64,000 bases of DNA from Citrobacter freundii (GTDB lineage Bacteria; Pseudomonadota; Gammaproteobacteria; Enterobacterales; Enterobacteriaceae), in contig NZ_CP099222.1 in NCBI RefSeq assembly GCF_029717145.1, forward strand, positions 2,418,001-2,482,000, given 5' to 3'. The notes below the pieces were generated by a model. That model worked only from the letters and a program-made list of their open reading frames with translations, ran no database searches and had not been told where the DNA came from. Positions 30,404 through 37,855 of the stretch are shown one piece after another; the stretch's first letter is position 1, and each line of letters opens with the position of its first letter. The position numbers and the translations under genes are program-made.

Positions 30404-30820
30404 ATGAAAAATGCGCTCATTGTGGATGACCATCCATCTGTGCGGCTGGCACTGCGATATACACTTGAAAAACTGGGTTTTTCCCATATGGATGAATGTG
30501 ATAACGGTGTAGATGCCATCAGGCTGATCAAAAAAAACAGTTATCAGATTGTCATCCTTGATATAGGTATTCCTGCAATGGATGGGATGTCAGTGATATC
30601 CGCGGTTCGGAAAGCAGAGAACCATGCACATATTCTAGTATTTACTTCCCAACCTCAGGAAGTCTATGCTTCGCGTAGTATAACGGTGGGAGCCTCCGGG
30701 TTTGTGTCAAAAACCCATGATATGGATACTGTTGCATCTGCGGTTAAAGCAATCATGGATGGGAGAAGCGATAACCCCAGCGTCCGGAAGATGAACCTGG
30801 CTGACAACTTTCTCTTATGA
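30404..30820 (+). CDS. Response-regulator receiver domain without output domain (FimZ/NarL-like)
   Basis: 138 residues forming a complete receiver: the acidic pair in ALIVDDHPS, phosphorylatable Asp in IVILDIGIPAMDG, switch Thr/Ser in ILVFTSQ, and Lys in GFVSKTHD. FimZ-like proteins carry a LuxR-type HTH after this; here the protein ends 25 residues beyond the receiver and no HTH can be found downstream in any frame. The start at 30404 is chosen for its GAGGACT site; an in-frame ATG at 30377 lies upstream. It may act by sequestering phosphate or dimerising, or be a fresh truncation. Confidence 0.75.
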   Translation: MKNALIVDDHPSVRLALRYTLEKLGFSHMDECDNGVDAIRLIKKNSYQIVILDIGIPAMDGMSVISAVRKAENHAHILVFTSQPQEVYASRSITVGASGFVSKTHDMDTVASAVKAIMDGRSDNPSVRKMNLADNFLL

Positions 30821-31032
30821 CGGTACACACCCATACCCAGGCCCTTTATGTAAATGGTATCCGTTCAGGAAAACCTCTCGAATGAATCCTTAGATTATAT
30901 CTTTTTTGATATTAAGTGTAGGAAAAAGACTACCAATCGACAGGATGAATCTGATGGCGTATACCTGTCGTTTTAAAATATGCTCATTTGAGAAGTTTGT
31001 AACAAATACTGTTTCTTGATTGAGGGTAGAGT

Positions 31033-31605
31033 ATGCCACATTGCAACTGCAGTAAAAACCTGTTTTATTACTATGGTCTAAGCTTAATTGTTAATGAAGT
31101 GGAGCCGCATTCTACATTGTCGGGTAGGATTTTATTTGTGTGCGCGGTCGATTGTTATGATGTAATGAAAATCAGAACGTGCATAGAAAATAATATAGAA
31201 GAACAAATCGAACACGTGGTTATTATTTCTGATATTTTTAATAGTAATATTTTTTCTCCTCTTATCAAAATCACTTTATTTCCAACATCAATCAATAAAA
31301 AAGATGTAATGATGATTTTGAGTGGTGGTAATTATTTGCAATCAGCAGGTTATAAATTTTCATTGAATAGAAACCAGATACGTCTTGCATCCCACCACCA
31401 ACAACATGGCAACGTATTGAAGAGTACGAAAAGATACACTATAAAATGTCACTCACTGTATTACCACAAGTATTCAATGATGCTATCACTGGGTATTAAT
31501 AATAGCAGAGACTTTCTCAGATTCCTTGCTTCCAATAATTTAGATAATCTGATTCGACTAACCACAACACGGACTACCAGTACACCAATTTGCTTGCCAG
31601 AGTAG
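31033..31605 (+). CDS. Divergent LuxR-type regulator candidate
   Basis: 190 residues without a firm family match. The C-terminal part (LYYHKYSMMLSLGINNSRDFLRFL) resembles the recognition helix and following helix of LuxR/FimZ-class HTH domains (YxHKxxMMxKLGIxNSxxFLRFL), preceded by a poorly conserved first helix. The N-terminal half could be an unphosphorylated pseudo-receiver, as in fimbrial regulators. Base composition is AT-rich like the rest of the island. It may be functional or decaying. Confidence 0.5.
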   Translation: MPHCNCSKNLFYYYGLSLIVNEVEPHSTLSGRILFVCAVDCYDVMKIRTCIENNIEEQIEHVVIISDIFNSNIFSPLIKITLFPTSINKKDVMMILSGGNYLQSAGYKFSLNRNQIRLASHHQQHGNVLKSTKRYTIKCHSLYYHKYSMMLSLGINNSRDFLRFLASNNLDNLIRLTTTRTTSTPICLPE

Positions 31606-31707
31606 CCTGCATTATTACATACCACCAACTCAGGGAAGTATTTTCATCGATAAAAGTCAAACCTGCTTTCATTTAAAAAACAACTCATACGCTATTTGGG
31701 TGAAGTG

Positions 31708-31847
31708 ATGAATATAAAGTTAAAGTCATTATCGATAGCAACAGCATACCTCATTGCATTTGCAAATCAGGCCACCGCAGCGTTTACACCAACGGTGAGT
31801 ATCGGTACCACTATTGATGGAGAAACCATTCAAGGTACTGACTACAC
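31708..31847 (+). pseudogene. Secreted protein gene cut by IS copy 2
   Basis: 47 codons survive: a clear signal peptide (MNIKLKSLSIATAYLIAFAN, cleavage after QATA) and the start of a beta-rich domain (FTPTVSIGTTIDGETIQGTD). IS copy 2 begins at once. The start of the signal peptide and mature region resembles the exoproteins encoded at 25019 and 26432, so it may have been another member of that set. The 3' part is not in the window. Confidence 0.65.
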
Positions 31848-31885
31848 GGTAATCCCCCCATTTTTAACGGAGGCAATAAGTAGAG

Positions 31886-32710
31886 TCAGGCCATGCGTTG
31901 TATATGCTGCATCGGTGTGTAGCCATTCAACGCCATATTTGGTCGTTCGTGATTATAAAACCATTGCCACTGCGTGGCATAGCTCTGCAATTCATCCAGC
32001 GATGAAAACAGATGCTGCCCCAGCCAGTCATAACGCACTGTCCGGTTATATCGCTCAATATAGGCATTCTGCTGAGGTTTGCCGGGCTGAATAAAACAAA
32101 GGCTTATATTCTGCTGTGCGGCCCATGACATCAGTATCCTCCCTGTATATTCCGGTCCGTTATCACACCGAATGGCTGCGGGCTTTCCCTTCCATGCGAT
32201 GAGTTGCTCAAGTGTTCTGACTACCCGACTGGCCGGCAGAGAAAAATCGACCTCAATCGCCAGTGCCTCACGGTTAAAATCATCGATAACATTCAGCAGA
32301 CGGACTGAGCGACCATTCGATAACTGGTCGTGCATGAAGTCCATCGACCAGCATTCGTTGCTGCTTTCAGGCACTGCCAGCGGTTCAGGTTTATCCCGTT
32401 TCAGTCTTTTTTTCGGCTTGATGCGCATGTTCAGCGATAGCTCGCAGTAAATCCGGTACACCCTTTTGTGGTTGAAGCGGAAGCCTTTTACGTTGCGCAG
32501 GTACAAAAAACACAGGCCAAATCCCCAGTTGCGCTGACTGCCCGTAATGCGCAGTAGCCAGTCGGCAATGACCTCATTTTCCTCATTCAGTTGAGGCTGA
32601 TAGCGATAGCAACTTTCGCTGACAACAAACAGGTGACAGGCAAAACGTATGCTGACATTCCGGCTCCTGACCGCATCCTACGCCATCAGCTTTCGACGCG
32701 ATGGCTTCAC
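31886..32710 (-). pseudogene. IS3-family transposase OrfB with an in-frame TAG (copy 2)
   Basis: Same as the copy 1 orfB, including the TAG (32678-32680). It differs by a Cys for Arg next to the segment NISLxFIQPG, close to the catalytic core. Confidence 0.8.
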
Positions 32711-32973
32711 CACTTTTTTGCCATGGCTTCCTGAATGATTTCGGCTTTGAGGCGCTCTTCAGCATACATTTTTTTGAGGCGGCGGTTTTCGTCTTCCAGC
32801 TCTTTCAGACGGGTCATCATGGAGGCATCCATCCCGCCAAAACGCGAACGCCACTTATAGAAACTGGCGTTGCTCATGCCATGTTCACGACACAGTTCAG
32901 CCACCGGTGTTCCGGCCTCGGCTTGCTTCAGAATGGACATGATCTGGCTGTCAGTAAAACGTGATTTTTTCAT
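32707..32973 (-). CDS. IS3-family transposase OrfA (copy 2)
   Basis: 88 residues identical to the copy 1 OrfA. It begins 34 bp after the stop of the umuD-IS fusion frame, in the same direction. Confidence 0.9.
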   Translation of the reverse strand: MKKSRFTDSQIMSILKQAEAGTPVAELCREHGMSNASFYKWRSRFGGMDASMMTRLKELEDENRRLKKMYAEERLKAEIIQEAMAKKW

Positions 32974-33043
32974 AGAGATCTCCCCGGTTCAGATTACGAG
33001 AAAATTCTACTTATGAACACACCGGTTTTTCGGGGGGATTACC

Positions 33044-33321
33044 AACTCACCGTCCACCGCGGCAATCACAATATCCCCGTGAGCGGCGGTTCTGGCGCTG
33101 TCAACAATCAACAGATCGCCCTCATTGATCCCGGCATCAACCATCGAATCGCCCGCCGCTTTCACAAAGTAGGTCGCGCTGGGGTGCTTGATCAACAAGG
33201 CATTCAGATCAATACGCTGCTCCACGTAGTCCTGTGCCGGGCTGGGGAACCCGCACGCGACAACATCGCTGAAAAGGGGTAGCGCGATCGCCTCGCGCGG
33301 CTCTGAAGGTCTGTACAACAT
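33044..33321 (-). pseudogene. umuD: umuD, 5' part only
   Basis: About 93 residues of UmuD ([20 protein letters not shown] onward). The self-cleavage site Cys-Gly (residues 23-24) and the nucleophile Ser59 in AGDSM are present, but the frame enters IS copy 2 after DGELV. The catalytic lysine (Lys97 in E. coli) and the last ~45 residues are lost, replaced by ten IS-encoded residues. The start at 33321 matches E. coli; an ATG lies three bases earlier at 33324. A LexA box sits 20 bp upstream. Confidence 0.92.
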
Positions 33322-33340
33322 CATGACGCATCCCTCACAT

Positions 33341-33358
33341 ACTGTTTTTATATACAGT
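33341..33358 (-). promoter_or_regulatory. LexA box (SOS operator) of umuD
   Basis: On the - strand it reads actgtatataaaaacagt, matching the umuDC LexA operator (CTGTATATAAAAACAG). It is intact although the operon it served is broken. Confidence 0.92.
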
Positions 33359-33532
33359 AATTGTAGTGAGGCATGCAATCAAGTGATGGGAAGACGGGCG
33401 CTGTTTATTGCTTAACCACCTCACGTGTAAGTATGGGTTGCGGTTAAAAATATCGGTTTTGTAAATTATTTCGGGAGGCCCAAATGCTGACGTTTTTTCA
33501 GCCAACCCACACCACCGCTGCGCTGAATTTAA

Positions 33533-34639
33533 CTATTTCTGAAACCGTTCACGTTGTGTTTTATCCGCCTCTTCTGCCTGGTTTGCCAACGGCTGGAATT
33601 GAGCCGGACCATAAAACACTTTTGGTAAGGGAAGTGATTCCATCGACGTCCCCGGATATATTTGCAATTCCCCCAGACGAGACAACTGATACCCCAACAC
33701 CACGGCGGGCATTGTGAGCATATAAGGTGCCGTTTTTTCGTAAGAGACCGGGGTCGGTAAGCGATTGTGGTCGAGATTATAATTACGCTTCAGCACCAGA
33801 AATTTATCAGGCACCCTGCGTTTGCTATTCCACCAGTCACCGTCCAGCTCACGAAACTTTCTTTCGGTTTCAGTTCCGGTGACCACCCCGAGCTGCAATA
33901 GCGCATGGCGCAGTTCACCGTCCATCGCGGCGTTATAAGCATCGATAGTTTCTGCTTTTCCTTGCAAAATCACGTTGATGGCAAGCCGTGCCCCCAAAAG
34001 ATTTGAATATAAATCTTCCGGCGAAAATGCAGATATCTCTTCGGAAAATCCGGAAACAGACTGAAAACCGTACCATTGTGCAATTTCGTGCCACTGTGCC
34101 AACTGAAACGCCAGATGGCCTGCCAGCCAGGCCGCCAGGGTATAGCGCTGGGACAGTGAAGACGGCGGCGTAAATGCCAGGAGCTGCACTCGGCGAACGC
34201 CCAACTCTTCACTGTAGAAATAACGCCAGCGCTGACCCAGTTTGGGAAGAATACGCGAGAAAATATAGAACGTATTATCCGCCGTATCGCGAACATGGGC
34301 GATATCAATAAACCCACCGCGATGGGTATAAATAAGACCGCTTTTTTCTGCGCTGAGCCCAACAATATTCTTCACGGCACCCAGCGCACTATCGTTATAA
34401 TGATGGCTACCCAGCGTATCCAGGGTCAGGACGTTGCCAATCTGGTAAACCGGAATCGGGACCCCAACCGCTCGGACGTGAAGATCATAGCCAAACGCAC
34501 AGCAAGGACGTAACGACTCCGGTGGTGAAAGCTGACTGACGACCGGGTAAACCTTGCGCGCGTGCTTTATCGGAAACAGGTCCCCTTCTGCACAGGCCAA
34601 ACCCGCCACCAACCACAAAAACATTAACCCTTTACGCAT
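33533..34639 (-). CDS. DUF4056 periplasmic protein, last gene of an envelope operon
   Basis: 368 residues with a signal peptide (MRKGLMFLWLVAGLACA, cleavage after CA-type site). Family DUF4056, function unknown. The most conserved-looking stretch is QWHEIAQWYGFQSVSGFSEE followed by SAFSPEDLYSNLLG near residues 180-215; the His-Glu pair and later acids could form a metal or catalytic site, but this is not established. The ATG at 34639 directly follows the TGA of the upstream barrel gene, so translation is coupled. It lies next to the umuD promoter region in the same direction. Confidence 0.75.
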   Translation of the reverse strand: MRKGLMFLWLVAGLACAEGDLFPIKHARKVYPVVSQLSPPESLRPCCAFGYDLHVRAVGVPIPVYQIGNVLTLDTLGSHHYNDSALGAVKNIVGLSAEKSGLIYTHRGGFIDIAHVRDTADNTFYIFSRILPKLGQRWRYFYSEELGVRRVQLLAFTPPSSLSQRYTLAAWLAGHLAFQLAQWHEIAQWYGFQSVSGFSEEISAFSPEDLYSNLLGARLAINVILQGKAETIDAYNAAMDGELRHALLQLGVVTGTETERKFRELDGDWWNSKRRVPDKFLVLKRNYNLDHNRLPTPVSYEKTAPYMLTMPAVVLGYQLSRLGELQIYPGTSMESLPLPKVFYGPAQFQPLANQAEEADKTQRERFQK

Positions 34640-35770
34640 TCAGAAAGCCTCCGCAACCTGAAAATAAAAACCGGCACTTTCTTTACCAAACCCCAGATCC
34701 AGACGCACGTTCATCGCGGGCTTCACTTCAAACCGATATCCCACGCCTGCCGTGGGTAACAACGGATGATCGTCCAGCGCGCTGATGTTTTTTCCCAGCG
34801 TCCCGGCACCCAGCCACAATACATATCCGTGTCGCCAGTTCAGCTTTCGTCGGTACTCTACCTGCCCACTGACAACATCGTTGTCCCGGTAGCGGCCCTG
34901 ATAATAGCCACGCATCCGCCGATCGTCGCCAGCCATCGACAACCGATCCCAGGGAACATCCCCTCGCGTAAAACGGCCCCAGAGATCAAAGGCCAGTACC
35001 GTTTTTTCATTCAGTAAGTGGTAGTAATCGTATTGCCACTCGGTTGCGTTGAAATGGGTGTCAGACCCTACCGATGGATCGAACCAGGTGTATTCCACTT
35101 TAAAGAACTGTCCTCGTTGCGGGCGAGTGATCGCATCGCGAGAATCGTAATTCAGGCTGATGCTGGCACCCGATGCAAGTGAGGAGGACTGCGCGTCATA
35201 GCGTGTAAAGGTGTCATCCGCGCGGGGATCATCAATAGTCGCGTGCAACGTTGAAAAGTCCCAACCGGCGCCAAGATAAAGATTTTTAACGACCTCCCGC
35301 ATAATAATCGGATGCACGCGGATGGCGTTATTGGTGTACTCCTGCTCATTGCCCTGCGCCGCATCGTAGCCAATGCCCCAGAAACCAGTCGGCACTCTGT
35401 TCACCGAACCGTCAACAAACAGTCGCCAACGATCGTCAGTAAAAAAGGTGTAACTGCTTAACCCAATCCCTAGTGCACCGCTGCTACTGACATAGCCGGT
35501 AAAAGACAGCGACGAGTTCTGGGTGGTTTTATCATTGGGATCAACCCGATAAATTCCCGCCACGGCCATCCCCAGCCCCAGCCTGAGCTCAGGGGTATAA
35601 AACGGGCCCGGCAACACACTCCAGTTAACGCCCTTCTGCGGATCATAGTGGTTATCGGCCCCCAGGCCGGAAAGCAGTTTATCTACTGATTTTTGATCCA
35701 GCGCTACTGCCGCCGAAGGCCAGGCGGTCAGCGTCAGTGACAATGTCAGCATGATGCGATGGGGTCTCAT
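34640..35770 (-). CDS. Omp85-like outer-membrane barrel without POTRA domains (gene 4 of envelope operon)
   Basis: 376 residues: signal peptide (cleavage after AAVALD), short periplasmic lead, then a D15/bacterial surface antigen-type barrel that fills the protein (SLNYDSRDAITRPQRGQFFK, RMRGYYQGRYRDND, and a terminal strand ending VAEAF with the outer-membrane C-terminal Phe). The (R/K)G(F/Y) motif of BamA loop 6 is recognisable as MRGYYQGR. POTRA domains are absent, so it is unlike BamA or TamA in role. The start overlaps the upstream stop by one base. Confidence 0.8.
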   Translation of the reverse strand: MRPHRIMLTLSLTLTAWPSAAVALDQKSVDKLLSGLGADNHYDPQKGVNWSVLPGPFYTPELRLGLGMAVAGIYRVDPNDKTTQNSSLSFTGYVSSSGALGIGLSSYTFFTDDRWRLFVDGSVNRVPTGFWGIGYDAAQGNEQEYTNNAIRVHPIIMREVVKNLYLGAGWDFSTLHATIDDPRADDTFTRYDAQSSSLASGASISLNYDSRDAITRPQRGQFFKVEYTWFDPSVGSDTHFNATEWQYDYYHLLNEKTVLAFDLWGRFTRGDVPWDRLSMAGDDRRMRGYYQGRYRDNDVVSGQVEYRRKLNWRHGYVLWLGAGTLGKNISALDDHPLLPTAGVGYRFEVKPAMNVRLDLGFGKESAGFYFQVAEAF

Positions 35771-36720
35771 CAGAAACGGTACTCTCCCGCAACGAAGAAA
35801 CTGTTACGCTCATTGAAGCCGAATTCTGTGAGAACATTAAATTGCGGCGTCATTTCAAACTGAGTACCAATCAGCATATTCCAGGGTGATGTTAGCTTCT
35901 GTTTAACATCAAACCGCCCTTCATTATTCTGGTTCACGGTGTCAATGAGCGGTTGCAGTGCAGCGGGCATATGCAAGTCGGAAAGGCTGCCCCGGAACTC
36001 CTGCTGAACATTCTGGTACATACTCCCCAGCCAGACGCTAAGGTGAGACTCTCCGACGGGCCCCTGGAAACGAAAACGGTATCCCACCCGAGGTGACACC
36101 GTTAGCGCCGAAATTTTGCCATCCAGAATGTCGAAATCAGTACGGGTGTAGTTGGTGTCCACCAACGCAAACCAATTTTCATATCCGCCCGCCAGCGTGA
36201 TCCCGGTTCCCCAGGTCGTGCCTTTGAAGTCGAGAGTAAAATCGATATCCTGCAATTCACCACTCTGATAAAGCTGATGCACCGACGAGGCAATCACCCT
36301 GTCAATACCGGTATAGCGTGTCGGATCGGCATCGACGGAAACGTTCGATACCGATGAACCGCGCGTATGTCCCACTAACCCGTAGATATTGAGAAACGGA
36401 AACACCCACATATCGATACGCAGGTTTTCTGATTTACTTTGCTCACGGGTATGCCCGGCATCAATATTAAACATATCGGTCGGGATCGCATGGTTACCCA
36501 ACGCCAGCCCTGAAAAACCAATGCTGTCGACGTCAATGTTCTGGCGCATATTCATATAGCTGAGATTGACGCCAAACGGCAACGGAATCGAGTATCCACG
36601 GGCTTTGGCCTCTTCTCCCCAGATGGGAAAGGTGCGCTCTTCCGTATCCGCGGCACACGCCACACCAGAAACCAGCAGAAGCGGCACCATCGTATTAGTC
36701 CATCTCATTATTATCCTCAT
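35770..36720 (-). CDS. Outer-membrane beta-barrel protein of unknown family (gene 3 of envelope operon)
   Basis: 316 residues with a signal peptide (cleavage after VACA). Amphipathic strands run throughout and the last strand ends FFVAGEYRF with the C-terminal Phe of outer-membrane barrels. A strand-rich profile with a GLVGHTRGSS turn resembles small porin-like proteins. I could not assign a named family. It sits between two Omp85-like barrel genes, 19 bp after the first, and overlaps the next gene by one base. Confidence 0.7.
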   Translation of the reverse strand: MRIIMRWTNTMVPLLLVSGVACAADTEERTFPIWGEEAKARGYSIPLPFGVNLSYMNMRQNIDVDSIGFSGLALGNHAIPTDMFNIDAGHTREQSKSENLRIDMWVFPFLNIYGLVGHTRGSSVSNVSVDADPTRYTGIDRVIASSVHQLYQSGELQDIDFTLDFKGTTWGTGITLAGGYENWFALVDTNYTRTDFDILDGKISALTVSPRVGYRFRFQGPVGESHLSVWLGSMYQNVQQEFRGSLSDLHMPAALQPLIDTVNQNNEGRFDVKQKLTSPWNMLIGTQFEMTPQFNVLTEFGFNERNSFFVAGEYRF

Positions 36721-36739
36721 TTATGTCTCGCTTCATTGG

Positions 36740-37855
36740 TTACAGGCCAGCGCCCACATTGAAGTAAACCGCCTCTTCGTTATCACTAAGGGCAACATCA
36801 ATGCCGGTATGCAGACCGTATTCCCGGGCGATTAAATAGCGGAATCCCGCGCCCCAACCAACTTCGGTGCTGGAGTAAAGATCGCCTGCATTGTCGGTAG
36901 CACTCCCCGCGCCTACGAATCCCTGAACAATCCAGCGCGACGTCATTTGCCAGGCAAGCTGTGTTTGCACGGTGCTGACATCATTGCCTTGATAGCGATA
37001 ACGGGAGATCCCACGCAGCGCGATATAAGGACGCGTCATCGGTGGGAGATGTTGGTCATATCGGGACAGCATTTGATAATTAGTTGCCAGAGAAAGCGTC
37101 CAGTCCCGACTTAGCGGCAGGAAAAATTTGCCATCAAGCGTCAGTAAATCGTAGCGGTAATCGCCCCCAAGGTAGTGACCGTAAAACTGATATTCACCGC
37201 TGAGCGACACACCGTGTCCCGGCCAGAAAAAGTTATCGGTGGTATCGTATTCTGCGACAATCCCTAAGCCCGATGACGTGCTGCTGTCACCGAGGACGTG
37301 TTTCCAGACGCGATCGATAACCGGGTTGTTTCGCGCAGAAATATCCATTTTCGCCCAAAACTGTGAGGCCCCTAAAAACACCGGAGAATCACCGACACGA
37401 AACAATAACTTTTGTATCCCGCCATAACCTTTGGTCTCAGTTTCAATCGCGCGATTGTTGCCGAAACCCGCGAGGTCACCCGAATAGATATCCAGATCGA
37501 TATTTGCGTAACCTGCCGCAATAAAGTAACGAATATGATCGTCCGTCCAGGTATGCCGGTGGCCGCCCCCCACAAACCAGGTACCGTTATCCGTCGCGCC
37601 GCCGCCCAGCGCGGTCATGGCTGGGGGAATGAATTGCCCGTCAACCTGCTGGCCTTTTCCATGAAGAAATAAACCAAACACGCCGCCGCCATAGCCCACG
37701 GCAGGTTCTGTAATCACCACAGGGATGGGTAAAAAGCCGTACCGGTTTTCTTGCAAATAGCGGCTCATATCCAGCATCCCATCTTCAGGATCGATCAGGC
37801 CAACGGCGTGCGCTTGTCCGCAGAAAATCAGCAGCAAAAGGGAGGTTTTTTTCAT
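36740..37855 (-). CDS. Omp85-like outer-membrane barrel without POTRA domains (gene 2 of envelope operon)
   Basis: 371 residues: signal peptide (MKKTSLLLLIFCGQAHA), an N-terminal segment with PVVITEPAVGYGGGVFGLFL typical of D15-like surface-antigen proteins, then a barrel (EYDTTDNFFWPGHGVSLSGE, and ALRGISRYRYQGNDVS holding the RG(I/F)xRY(R)G-type loop motif). It ends in NVGAGL rather than Phe. The start codon overlaps the stop of the MscS gene (ATGA). It is distinct from, but clearly related in type to, the 376-residue barrel two genes on. Confidence 0.8.
   Translation of the reverse strand: MKKTSLLLLIFCGQAHAVGLIDPEDGMLDMSRYLQENRYGFLPIPVVITEPAVGYGGGVFGLFLHGKGQQVDGQFIPPAMTALGGGATDNGTWFVGGGHRHTWTDDHIRYFIAAGYANIDLDIYSGDLAGFGNNRAIETETKGYGGIQKLLFRVGDSPVFLGASQFWAKMDISARNNPVIDRVWKHVLGDSSTSSGLGIVAEYDTTDNFFWPGHGVSLSGEYQFYGHYLGGDYRYDLLTLDGKFFLPLSRDWTLSLATNYQMLSRYDQHLPPMTRPYIALRGISRYRYQGNDVSTVQTQLAWQMTSRWIVQGFVGAGSATDNAGDLYSSTEVGWGAGFRYLIAREYGLHTGIDVALSDNEEAVYFNVGAGL

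Larger units (their letters stand above)
31848..33043 (-). mobile_element. IS3-family (IS407-group-like) element, copy 2, inverted
   Basis: 1196 bp, inverted relative to copy 1 and nearly identical to it. One visible difference changes an Arg codon to Cys in orfB (29472 in copy 1, 32098 here). It cuts umuD on its right and a secreted-protein gene on its left. No target duplication was found. Its orf genes run in the same direction as umuD, downstream of the LexA-controlled promoter. Confidence 0.85.

Noticed and set aside
28527..33043. Composite transposon carrying the two regulators
   Set aside because: No target duplication around the outer ends, and the outer flanks (TPR gene and umuD) are both truncated with lost sequence; rearrangement or deletion explains the layout better.
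33484..33717. 77-codon + strand frame beside umuD
   Set aside because: Most of it is antisense to the DUF4056 C-terminus.
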